A DNA stretch of 64,000 bases from SIG437 sp045648985 (GTDB lineage: Bacteria > Bacillota > Clostridia > UBA1381 > UBA9506), in assembly GCA_045648985.1 (NCBI GenBank), contig JAZROZ010000027.1:1-64000 (forward strand), read 5' to 3'. The notes under the pieces are model-generated. The model had not been told where the DNA came from. It did no database searches and saw only the letters and a program-made list of their open reading frames with translations. Below, in pieces: positions 1 to 7,122 of this stretch; within the stretch, counting starts at the first letter, position 1, and every line of letters begins with the position of its first letter. The position numbers and the translations under genes were made by a program.

Positions 1-789
1 GAAATCAAAAAACGTGTAGAAGAAGCTGCAAGAATTCTTGATATTTCTCATCTTCTCGACAGAAAACCGAAGGCTCTTTCAGGCGGTCAGAGACAGAGAG
101 TTGCTCTCGGTCGTGCTATCGTTCGTGAACCTAAGGTATTCTTAATGGACGAACCTCTCTCAAACCTCGATGCTAAATTAAGAGGACAGATGAGAGCAGA
201 AATCAGTAAGCTCCACAATCGTCTTGCTACAACATTCATCTACGTTACTCATGACCAGGTTGAAGCTATGACAATGGGTACAAGAATCGTTGTTATGAAG
301 GACGGTTTGATTCAGCAGATTGATACACCTCAGATGCTTTATGATTGCCCTGTTAATATGTTCGTTGCAGGCTTTATCGGCAGCCCCCCGATGAACTTCA
401 TTGATGCTGAAATCGTTAAGGGTGGTACATATGGCTACAGCGTAAAAGTTGGCGATGACATTTTAGAGCTTCCTGAAGGTCAGATTAAAAAGTTCAATGC
501 TGAAGAATATGTTGGCAAGAAAGTTGTATTCGGTATCAGACCTGAAGACATTCATGATATTCCTGAAGAACTTGACGTTACACCAAACTGTATGCTCCAT
601 GCACACGTTGAAATCGGTGAACTTATGGGTGCTGAAACACATCTCCATGCTACAACTTGCGGAACAAACATCATTGCAAGAGTTTCTCCGAAGAATCAGG
701 CTAAGCACGGTGATGACGTAGTTCTTTACTTAAACGGTAATAAGATTCACTTATTCGATAAGGAAACAGAACTCGTAATCTTAAACTAA
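1..789 (+). CDS. Sugar ABC transporter ATP-binding protein (MalK/UgpC/MsmK type), 5' end missing
   Basis: The frame is open from the first base, so the gene starts before the window; 262 residues are visible. They hold the ABC signature LSGGQRQRV, Walker B with the catalytic Glu (FLMDEP), the D-loop SNLDAKL and the H-loop His in VTHDQVEA. A long C-terminal regulatory/TOBE region follows, with the FGIRPEDI motif typical of MalK/UgpC/MsmK ATPases. Such proteins energise carbohydrate or glycerol-phosphate uptake at the cytoplasmic face and often serve several permeases. The substrate cannot be read from this fragment. Walker A lies outside the window. A strong terminator follows immediately. Confidence 0.93.
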   Translation, partial: EIKKRVEEAARILDISHLLDRKPKALSGGQRQRVALGRAIVREPKVFLMDEPLSNLDAKLRGQMRAEISKLHNRLATTFIYVTHDQVEAMTMGTRIVVMKDGLIQQIDTPQMLYDCPVNMFVAGFIGSPPMNFIDAEIVKGGTYGYSVKVGDDILELPEGQIKKFNAEEYVGKKVVFGIRPEDIHDIPEELDVTPNCMLHAHVEIGELMGAETHLHATTCGTNIIARVSPKNQAKHGDDVVLYLNGNKIHLFDKETELVILN

Positions 790-802
790 TTTAAAATAGC
801 TG

Positions 803-831
803 CGGCGTAACGAAAGTTACGCCGTTTTTTT
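803..831 (+). terminator. Rho-independent terminator of the ABC ATPase gene
   Basis: An 8-bp GC-rich stem (GGCGTAAC / GTTACGCC) with a GAAA tetraloop is followed by a run of seven T, 14 bases after the stop codon. The rest of the gap to the spo0A stop (832-937) holds a weak AT-rich inverted repeat near 895-912 and no gene. Confidence 0.92.
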
Positions 832-937
832 GTAAAAAAAGAAAGCCTGAGCTGATTTTCAGGGGGGATTGAAAATTAGTCAGACCTTCGTTTTATAATA
901 TTGCTTTAGCAATAAAATCAAATTAATTTTAAATATC

Positions 938-1756
938 TTATTGGTTTGCTGCGTTTTTTAACTTAAGCCTTATTGAATCGGAAATCATAGCGATAAATTC
1001 GCCATTTGTGGGCTTTCCTTTTTCTGTATCTATAGTATATCCAAAAAGGTCGTTTAATATTTCTTCTTTTCCACGACTCCATGCTACTTCAATAGCATGT
1101 CTTATTGCTCTTTCCACACGCGATGATGTTGTTTGATAGTTTTTAGCAACTGTGGGATATAAAAGTTTAGTAATGGAATTTATAAATTCTTTATCATTTG
1201 TGCAGAGAGTAATAGCATCACGAAGATAGTTATATCCTTTAATATGGGCAGGGACTCCTATCTCGTGAATAAGCTCTGTTACAACGGTTTCCAAATCGTT
1301 TTCGCTTATATATGCTTTTTTCTTAAAAGAACTTTTAGCTTCGGGATTAATCTCTGAAAAAGCAGGAAGCTTTTGTCCTGAACCGATTTCCCTTATTCTT
1401 TTTACTAAAATATCAATTTTTTCAAAGGGTTTTACAATATAATATTTAGCGCCAAGAGACAAGGCTTTTGCCGTAATACTATCATGGCTCACAGCAGAAA
1501 GCATAATGAAAACAGGAGTTTTGGGAAGCTCGGTTTCAGCAATTTTTTCCAAGAGTGCAAGTCCGTCAAGCTTTGGCATAACGATGTCACTTACAACTAC
1601 ATCAGGCTTTTCAGATTTTATCAGCTCTAAGCCTGCTAAGCCATCGTGCGCTGTACCGATTATTTCTATATCAGTTTCAGCCATAATATTTTTTTTAATT
1701 AGTTCGCATAGTGATTTGTTATCATCAATCAATAAAACAGTGATTTTTCCCTGCAT
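938..1756 (-). CDS. spo0A: Sporulation transcription factor Spo0A
   Basis: Master response regulator of sporulation entry, 272 residues. The N-terminal receiver domain (about 5-125) has the acidic pair DD at 11-12, the phospho-acceptor Asp57 in VVVSDIVMP and the conserved Lys in YYIVKPF. A linker leads to the Spo0A-specific DNA-binding domain (about 155-270), with VPAHIKGYNYLRDAI and the recognition-helix region SSRVERAIRHAIEVAWSRG, nearly invariant in Spo0A. The start is supported by a GGAGGAAAAATC leader. A sigma-A-type promoter lies about 36-64 bases upstream. It is divergent from spoVS. I found no convincing 0A box or terminator by eye. Confidence 0.98.
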   Translation of the reverse strand: MQGKITVLLIDDNKSLCELIKKNIMAETDIEIIGTAHDGLAGLELIKSEKPDVVVSDIVMPKLDGLALLEKIAETELPKTPVFIMLSAVSHDSITAKALSLGAKYYIVKPFEKIDILVKRIREIGSGQKLPAFSEINPEAKSSFKKKAYISENDLETVVTELIHEIGVPAHIKGYNYLRDAITLCTNDKEFINSITKLLYPTVAKNYQTTSSRVERAIRHAIEVAWSRGKEEILNDLFGYTIDTEKGKPTNGEFIAMISDSIRLKLKNAANQ

Positions 1757-1791
1757 GATTTTTCCTCCATTTTAGCTTTAATTCAATAAGA

Positions 1792-1820
1792 AGTATAACA
1801 CAGAAAAACTGACAATTCAA
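1792..1820 (-). promoter_or_regulatory. Sigma-A-type promoter of spo0A
   Basis: On the minus strand TTGAAT is followed after exactly 17 bases by TATACT, placed just upstream of the spo0A ribosome-binding site. The remaining divergent spacer up to the spoVS promoter (1821-2034) is AT-rich and shows no gene. Confidence 0.6.
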
Positions 1821-2034
1821 GGGGAAAATTACCAAAAAATGTAAATTTTGAAAACTGAACAAAAACGTTACAAAGCTATCGCAGAGCAGATGGTTTTTGT
1901 TTGACGTATTGTGGAAAAATGACACAAAAAGGGTTATATATTGTAGAAAAAAAGCAGAAAAAATATTATTATTGTGAAATTTGAACAATCAAAAAACAAA
2001 AAAATTATGTAAAATGTGGAAGTTTTTAGAAAAA

Positions 2035-2061
2035 AAAGGAATTTTTAAACTTATATAGAAT
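2035..2061 (+). promoter_or_regulatory. Sigma-H-like promoter of spoVS
   Basis: AAAGGAATT, 11 bases, ATAGAAT. This matches the Bacillus/Clostridium sigma-H consensus RNAGGAWWW-N11/12-RNNGAAT at every defined position. It lies 41 bases before the spoVS start. spoVS is a sigma-H gene in Bacillus subtilis, which supports the reading. Confidence 0.72.
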
Positions 2062-2101
2062 TATATAACAGAGCTAAATTTAGCAAAAGGAGGGATTAAC
2101 T

Positions 2102-2362
2102 ATGGACGTACTTAAAGTATCATCAAAATCTAATCCAAATTCTGTTGCCGGAGCATTGGCCGGAGCGATAAGAGAATATAAAACGGCAGAAATTCAGGCA
2201 ATAGGAGCCGGAGCGCTTAATCAATCCATAAAAGCCGTTGCAATCGCAAGAGGTTTTTTGACTCCATCAGGTATCGACTTAATCTGTATTCCTGCTTTTT
2301 CGGATATAGAGATTAATGGTGAAGAAAGAACTGCAATCAGACTTACCGTTGAAGCAAGATAG
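2102..2362 (+). CDS. spoVS: Stage V sporulation protein S (SpoVS)
   Basis: 86 residues, the family's usual length. The sequence reads as SpoVS along its whole length: MDVLKVSSKSNPNSVAGALA at the N-terminus, the central IGAGALNQSIKAVAIARG, and a C-terminal RTAIRLTVEAR. SpoVS is a small Alba-fold protein needed for later sporulation stages and linked to septation and coat assembly; its molecular activity is not settled. A strong AAAGGAGGGA ribosome-binding site precedes the ATG. It is monocistronic, between a sigma-H-like promoter and its own terminator. Confidence 0.98.
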   Translation: MDVLKVSSKSNPNSVAGALAGAIREYKTAEIQAIGAGALNQSIKAVAIARGFLTPSGIDLICIPAFSDIEINGEERTAIRLTVEAR

Positions 2363-2391
2363 TATTTTAGAAAAATATAGTTTTTAAGCTG

Positions 2392-2436
2392 ACTATTTCA
2401 AGAGTATTCCGGCATCGCTTTTGAAATAGTTTTTTC
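2392..2436 (+). terminator. Terminator of spoVS
   Basis: A 10-bp perfect stem (ACTATTTCAA / TTGAAATAGT) with a 19-base loop is followed by TTTTTC. Confidence 0.8.
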
Positions 2437-2448
2437 TATATTTTTCCT

Positions 2449-2478
2449 GTATTACAAGAAGTCTTTGTGGTCAAAATA
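2449..2478 (+). promoter_or_regulatory. Possible forespore (sigma-G/F type) promoter of the SASP gene
   Basis: TGTATT, 17 bases, CAAAATA resembles the sigma-G pattern TGAATA-N17-CATACTA with three mismatches. The position, about 40 bases before the SASP start, and the expected forespore regulation of SASP genes favour it. The match alone is weak. Confidence 0.35.
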
Positions 2479-2518
2479 CTTTTGTAACAGCAAAGGCTGT
2501 TATAAGGAGAGTGAAGAG

Positions 2519-2695
2519 TTGCGCAGACGATCTAAAATGTCTAATAACCTTAAAGAAGAAATAGCAAAAGAACTTGGTGTTTATGATGTTGTAAAACAAT
2601 CAGGTGGCTGGGGTGACGTAACATCACGTGACTGTGGTAATATGGTAAGTAAGGCTATTGAAATAGCAGAAAGATCAGTTTCTAAGCAGTCATAA
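2519..2695 (+). CDS. Small acid-soluble spore protein, alpha/beta type
   Basis: 58 residues from a TTG start. The core KEEIAKELGVYDVV and WGDVTSRDCGNMVSKAIEIAE match the two conserved blocks of alpha/beta-type SASPs, including the KEEIA block and the (T)SR-x-x-G motif that contact DNA. These proteins coat forespore DNA and protect it from UV and heat. The TTG is preferred because AAGGAG lies 9 bases upstream and because an Arg-rich start (M-R-R-R-S-K) recurs in clostridial minor SASPs. The internal ATG at 2537 has no ribosome-binding site at the right distance. No other sporulation gene is directly linked downstream. Confidence 0.85.
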   Translation: MRRRSKMSNNLKEEIAKELGVYDVVKQSGGWGDVTSRDCGNMVSKAIEIAERSVSKQS

Positions 2696-2714
2696 AGCTC
2701 GACTTTCAGTTAAC

Positions 2715-2762
2715 CGAAAGCGAAAATCCGCCTCTAAAAATCGGAGTTCGGATTATTCTCTT
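2715..2762 (+). repeat. 48-bp repeat copy, also at 60257-60304
   Basis: This 48-bp block just after the SASP gene matches 60257-60304 at 47 positions. It contains the stem AATCCG / CGGATT. The single difference, C here and T in the other copy (position 2729), turns a C-G pair into a G-U pair, so the hairpin is kept. No coding function is seen. Confidence 0.8.
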
Positions 2763-2842
2763 ACAGGTAAAGCGGACTTTGATTAATAAATTTGTTTAAA
2801 TAGTATCAAACGAAAATAAAAGGATATTTAAAAACAAAAATT

Positions 2843-2906
2843 AAACAGGGTCCTAAAAACAGGGAACGTATTGGAGATTTCTCCTTTTTCGGACCCTGTT
2901 TTTTTG
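2843..2906 (+). terminator. Strong hairpin terminator before mnmG
   Basis: An 11-bp outer stem (AACAGGGTCC / GGACCCTGTT core) encloses an inner GGAG-ATTT-CTCC hairpin and is followed by a run of seven T. It lies 150 bases after the SASP stop, so it may end either the SASP transcript or a short unannotated RNA from 2700-2906. Confidence 0.8.
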
Positions 2907-2975
2907 TGTATTTTTAAGAAAAAATGTCTTTTTTTAAAAGATATGTTACAATTTTATTATGGATAAAATTTTTTG

Positions 2976-3004
2976 TTGCTATATTGCTTAAATGGTGTTA
3001 TAAT
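2976..3004 (+). promoter_or_regulatory. Sigma-A promoter of the mnmG operon
   Basis: TTGCTA, 17 bases, TATAAT with an extended -10 (TGT before TATAAT). It lies 68 bases upstream of the mnmG ATG and is the first promoter of a 19-kb co-directional gene run. Confidence 0.75.
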
Positions 3005-3071
3005 AATAATATCTGTAATTGTGCGTATGAGCAAGAATTTTAAAGAAAACGGAAGATTTGGTGAAGATTAA

Positions 3072-5018
3072 ATGGAGAGAGAAGAAAAGATTAAAAGCTA
3101 TGGTGCTACCTATATAGGCGGCGACTACGATGCTGTAATAGTCGGTGCAGGTCATGCCGGCTGTGAGGCAGCTCTTGCCTGCGCTCATTTAGGACTTAAA
3201 ACTGTACTCTTTACAATTAATCTTGATGCTGTTGCAAATATGCCGTGTAATCCATCAATTGGCGGAACGGCAAAAGGACACCTTGTTCGTGAGATTGATG
3301 CTTTGGGCGGTGTGATGGGAAAAGTTGCTGATAAAACATTTTTGCAATCGCGCATATTAAACAGAGGAAAAGGTCCCGCCGTTTATTCTCTGAGAGTTCA
3401 GTCAGACCGCAGAGCTTATCAGGCGGAAATGAAATATTTGATAGAAAGAACGGAAAATCTTGATTTAAAGCAAGCAGAAATCGTCGAGCTTGTGTTAGAG
3501 GATGGGAAAGTAGCCGGTGTTATAACCCATACAGGTGCATACTATGGTGCGGGTGCAGTTATTGTTGCAACGGGAACATATCTTCGCGGAAAGATTATTA
3601 TAGGTGATGTCGCATATCCAGGAGGTCCTGACGGAATGTTTGCGGCAAACAGACTTTCTGATTCTTTAATTCGTGCAGGGATTAAGTTACTCAGATTTAA
3701 AACAGGGACACCAGCCAGAGTAAACAGAAACAGTATTGATTTTTCAGAGCTTGAACGCCAGGATGGTGATGAAAATATTACGCCGTTTTCTTTTGAAACC
3801 CAAGACGTTGGAGAAAATAAGGTATCTTGCTATCTTACATATACAAACGAGGAAACTCACAGAATTATAAGGGAAAATCTGCACCGCTCACCTCTTTATA
3901 GCGGTAAAATAGAAGGAGTTGGCCCGAGATATTGTCCGTCTATTGAAGATAAAGTAGTGAGATTTGCAGATAAGCCAAGACACCAGATTTTTATTGAGCC
4001 CATGGGTGCAAACACAGACGAGATGTACGTTCAGGGAATGTCGTCAAGTCTTCCTGAAGACGTACAAATAAAAATGCTACGCTCGATTAAGGGCTTAGAA
4101 AACGTTTCTATGATGAGAACGGCTTATGCTATTGAATATGATTGTGCAGACCCTTTGCAGCTTTTACCCACACTTGAGTTTAAGGATATTCCCGGACTTT
4201 TCGGAGCAGGACAGATTAATGGCAGCTCGGGATATGAAGAGGCGGCGGCGCAAGGATTAGTTGCAGGTATTAATGCGGCAAGAAAGATTAAAGGAAAAGA
4301 GCCGTTTATATTAGACCGCTCTGAGTGTTATATAGGTACATTAATAGATGACTTAGTGACTAAAGGCACGCATGAGCCGTACAGAATGATGACATCACGT
4401 TCTGAGTACAGACTCCTGTTAAGACAGGACAATGCAGATTTAAGATTAACCCCAAAGGGCTATGAAATAGGGTTAATAAGTCAGGAAAGATATAATAAAT
4501 TTTTAGAGAAAAAAGAAAATGTCAAAAAGGAAATGGAGCGCCTAGAAAGCGTTATTATTCCGCCGTCTAAGGACGTCAATGAATTTTTGGAAAGAAATGA
4601 TTGTACACCACTTACAACGGGTGCTAAGCTTGCAGACCTTTTGAGACGTCCGCAGCTTTCATATGAGAGCTTAGCAGAAATTGACCCTACCCGACCACAG
4701 TTAAATCGCTTTGAGGCAGAGCAGGCAGAAATCCAGATTAAATATTCAGGTTACATAGAAAGACAGATGCGCCAGATTGACGGATTTAAAAAGCTTGAAA
4801 ACAAAAAGCTTCCCGAAAATATTGATTATCTTTCAATCAGCGGTTTAAGGCTTGAGGCAAGACAGAAGCTTGATAAAGCAAAGCCGATATCGGTAGGTGC
4901 GGCATCAAGAATTTCAGGTGTAAGTCCTGCAGATATTTCTGTATTATTAATCTATTTAGAGCAATTAAGAAGAGAAAACTCAAAAAATAACTTATCCGAT
5001 AAGGAGACAGAAAAATGA
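3072..5018 (+). CDS. mnmG: tRNA uridine-5-carboxymethylaminomethyl modification enzyme MnmG (GidA)
   Basis: 648 residues, close to the usual 620-640. With MnmE it installs the cmnm5 group on U34 of tRNAs reading two-fold degenerate codons, using FAD, NADH and methylene-THF. Seen: the FAD-binding VGAGHAGCEAA at about 25-35, MPCNPSIGGTAKGHLVREID, the GidA signature GPRYCPSIEDK, and the second conserved block FGAGQINGSSGYEEAAAQG. The C-terminal helical domain that binds MnmE is present. mnmE is not in this window; mnmG is often next to it, so this placement at the head of a yicC-remA-gmk operon is a rearrangement. The ribosome-binding site is weak (GGTGAAG). Confidence 0.97.
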   Translation: MEREEKIKSYGATYIGGDYDAVIVGAGHAGCEAALACAHLGLKTVLFTINLDAVANMPCNPSIGGTAKGHLVREIDALGGVMGKVADKTFLQSRILNRGKGPAVYSLRVQSDRRAYQAEMKYLIERTENLDLKQAEIVELVLEDGKVAGVITHTGAYYGAGAVIVATGTYLRGKIIIGDVAYPGGPDGMFAANRLSDSLIRAGIKLLRFKTGTPARVNRNSIDFSELERQDGDENITPFSFETQDVGENKVSCYLTYTNEETHRIIRENLHRSPLYSGKIEGVGPRYCPSIEDKVVRFADKPRHQIFIEPMGANTDEMYVQGMSSSLPEDVQIKMLRSIKGLENVSMMRTAYAIEYDCADPLQLLPTLEFKDIPGLFGAGQINGSSGYEEAAAQGLVAGINAARKIKGKEPFILDRSECYIGTLIDDLVTKGTHEPYRMMTSRSEYRLLLRQDNADLRLTPKGYEIGLISQERYNKFLEKKENVKKEMERLESVIIPPSKDVNEFLERNDCTPLTTGAKLADLLRRPQLSYESLAEIDPTRPQLNRFEAEQAEIQIKYSGYIERQMRQIDGFKKLENKKLPENIDYLSISGLRLEARQKLDKAKPISVGAASRISGVSPADISVLLIYLEQLRRENSKNNLSDKETEK

Positions 5019-5893
5019 TTAAAAGCATGACCGGTTACGGCAGATGTGAAAAAATTGATGAAAACAAGAAAATAGTAATTGATATTAAATCAGTAAACCA
5101 CAGATATTCTGATATTTCCGTAAAAGTACCGAGAGCCTACGGCTATACTGAAGATAAAATCCGTGATTATGTTGCATCTAAAGTTTCACGAGGCAAGATT
5201 GATGTTTTTGTGTATATGGAATTTTATACAAATGGAGATAAGCTTGTTGTTTTGGACAAAGCTCTCTGCAAAAACTATTATGAAGTTTTGCAGGAAATCA
5301 AGGAAGAATGCGGCTTTGAGGACAGAATAAAATTATCAGATGTAAGCTCATTTAGAGATATTTTTGTGACAAAACAGGAAGATGAAGATAAAGAACAGGT
5401 ATGGCAGCTTATTTTAGAATGTTTAGAGCCTGCTATGGAAGATTTTTTAGCTGCGCGTGAACGTGAGGGAAGCCGAATGGCACAGGACGTTCGTGAGCAT
5501 GCAGAAATAATTTTAAATGAAGTTAAAAAGATTGAAGAAATTATGCCTATTGCCGAAAAGGAATATGCAGAAAAATTACGTCAGAGAATGACAGAGCTTT
5601 TAGGTGATTTCAATATTGACGAGTCAAGACTTTTAACGGAAGTTGCAATAATGGCAGACAGAATTTGCGTCAGCGAAGAACTTGTGAGATTAAAAAGCCA
5701 TTTTGTTGAGCTTGACAATATACTCTCATTAGATGAACCAATAGGAAGAAAGCTTGATTTTCTTATTCAGGAAATCAACAGAGAAACAAATACAATCGGC
5801 TCTAAAGCAAACGATTTTGGTGTTGCAAAAACAGTTGTAAACATAAAAGCAGAAATTGAAAAATTAAGAGAACAAATCCAGAATATAGAATAA
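5015..5893 (+). CDS. yicC: YicC/YloC family endoribonuclease
   Basis: 292 residues, full length. The N-terminus MIKSMTGYGR and SVNHRYSDISVKVPR and the C-terminal DFLIQEINRETNTIGSKAND are hallmarks of the YicC family. Members have been described as a conserved endoribonuclease group. The ATG overlaps the mnmG stop (ATGA), so the two are translationally coupled. The downstream order remA, gmk, rpoZ is the standard Firmicute arrangement, which confirms the assignment. Confidence 0.93.
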   Translation: MIKSMTGYGRCEKIDENKKIVIDIKSVNHRYSDISVKVPRAYGYTEDKIRDYVASKVSRGKIDVFVYMEFYTNGDKLVVLDKALCKNYYEVLQEIKEECGFEDRIKLSDVSSFRDIFVTKQEDEDKEQVWQLILECLEPAMEDFLAAREREGSRMAQDVREHAEIILNEVKKIEEIMPIAEKEYAEKLRQRMTELLGDFNIDESRLLTEVAIMADRICVSEELVRLKSHFVELDNILSLDEPIGRKLDFLIQEINRETNTIGSKANDFGVAKTVVNIKAEIEKLREQIQNIE

Positions 5894-5935
5894 TAAGACA
5901 GCTTTTTTACATATGAATTTAGGGAGGTAACCAAG

Positions 5936-6208
5936 ATGAAACTGATAAACATCGGCTTTGGAAATATCGTATCGGCAAACAGACTTGTCGCTATTGTAAG
6001 TCCTGAATCTGCGCCGATTAAAAGAATAATTCAGGAAGCACGTGACAGAGGTATGCTCATTGATGCTACATACGGAAGAAGAACAAGAGCAGTTATTGTA
6101 ACAGACTCTGACCATATCATTTTATCTGCAGTGCAGCCGATAACAGTTGCTCACAGATTAGACGGAACAGATGATAGCACAGACCCGGAGGAAGAAGATG
6201 AAGAATAA
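5936..6208 (+). CDS. remA: Extracellular matrix regulatory protein RemA (DUF370)
   Basis: 90 residues. MKLINIGFGNIVSANRLVAI, PIKRIIQEARDRGMLIDATY and GRRTRAVIVTDSDH are the conserved RemA/YlzA blocks. In Bacillus, RemA is a DNA-binding activator of biofilm matrix and osmoprotection operons; in Clostridia the targets are mostly unknown. The acidic tail (DPEEEDEE) is encoded over the start of gmk. A very strong AGGGAGGTAA ribosome-binding site precedes the ATG. It sits between yicC and gmk as in other Firmicutes. Confidence 0.93.
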   Translation: MKLINIGFGNIVSANRLVAIVSPESAPIKRIIQEARDRGMLIDATYGRRTRAVIVTDSDHIILSAVQPITVAHRLDGTDDSTDPEEEDEE

Positions 6209-6833
6209 AAGAGGTTTGCTTTTAGTAGTGTCAGGACCGTCAGGAGCGGGCAAGGGGACAGTTTGTAGCGAGATTTTAAGAAAACATCCTGAATTTTTCC
6301 TTTCAGTATCAGCTACAACACGTGCACCTCGACCGGGGGAGATTGATGGCAAAAACTATTACTTCATAACAAAGGAAGAATTCCAAAAAAGAATTGAAAA
6401 CGATGGGTTTATAGAGTGGGCAGAATTTTGCGGAAACTTTTACGGCACACCGAAATCGAGTGTTGAGAAACTGCTTAGCGAGGGAAAGGATGTAATATTA
6501 GAGATTGAAGTGCAGGGCGCGCTCAAGGTAAAAGAAGCGTTTTCTGAAGCTATCTTGTTTTTTGTTCTGCCGCCCGACCCCAAGGAACTTAAAAACAGAC
6601 TTACAGGACGTGGCACAGAAACAGAAGAGGTTATAAAAGCAAGACTTAATCAGGCAATTTGGGAGCTTTCACAAAGCCCGAAATACAGCTATATACTTTT
6701 AAATGATGAAGTAGAGCTGGCGGTGGAAAGGTTTATGAGAGTTGTGGAAACTGAAAAATATGCAATAGAGAGAAATGCCGATTTTACAGAAATGTTTAAA
6801 GGTGAATTAAAAAAAATAACAGACGCAAAATAA
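6198..6833 (+). CDS. gmk: Guanylate kinase
   Basis: 211 residues. Phosphorylates GMP to GDP in nucleotide salvage and (p)ppGpp homeostasis. P-loop GPSGAGKGT at about 11-19, the GMP-binding ATTRAPRPGEIDGKNYYF, and the lid region LTGRGTETEEVI are all seen. The ATG at 6198 is chosen over the in-frame codon at 6171 because GGAGGAAGA lies just before it and homologues start at K-x-K-x-G-L-L. It overlaps the remA stop by 11 bases. Confidence 0.97.
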   Translation: MKNKRGLLLVVSGPSGAGKGTVCSEILRKHPEFFLSVSATTRAPRPGEIDGKNYYFITKEEFQKRIENDGFIEWAEFCGNFYGTPKSSVEKLLSEGKDVILEIEVQGALKVKEAFSEAILFFVLPPDPKELKNRLTGRGTETEEVIKARLNQAIWELSQSPKYSYILLNDEVELAVERFMRVVETEKYAIERNADFTEMFKGELKKITDAK

Positions 6834-6877
6834 GAAGTCTGTAAAATATATTTAAGATAAGAAAGGTTTGATTAATT

Positions 6878-7114
6878 ATGATGTTGTATCCTTCAATTAT
6901 GGAGCTTATGAAAAAGACAGGTAGTCGCTACAGTTTAGTTATTGCAACTGCTAAAAGAGCAAGAGAAATAGAAGAGATGTCAGCAGACGATACAAAAAAC
7001 TCTGATGGTGCAAGAAGCATATCAAAAGCTGCAACAGAAATAGCAGACGGAACTGTACTTGTTATTGATGATGACAGTCAATCTGATGTAGTAATAAAAT
7101 CTATTGAGGGGTAG
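6878..7114 (+). CDS. rpoZ: DNA-directed RNA polymerase subunit omega
   Basis: 78 residues. MLYPSIMELMKKTGSRYSLV and ATAKRAREIEE match the omega family, with the conserved xxRYxLVxxxAKRAR core. Omega helps fold and assemble beta-prime. It follows gmk as in most Firmicutes. The first or second ATG of the pair at 6878/6881 could be used; AGAAAGG lies upstream. The C-terminal tail is acidic and variable. Confidence 0.93.
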   Translation: MMLYPSIMELMKKTGSRYSLVIATAKRAREIEEMSADDTKNSDGARSISKAATEIADGTVLVIDDDSQSDVVIKSIEG

Positions 7115-7122
7115 TCGAAACT

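Noticed and set aside
1821..2034. 0A boxes between spo0A and spoVS
   Set aside because: Only loose matches such as TTGTAGAAAA and TTTGACG were found; not enough to claim a binding site.
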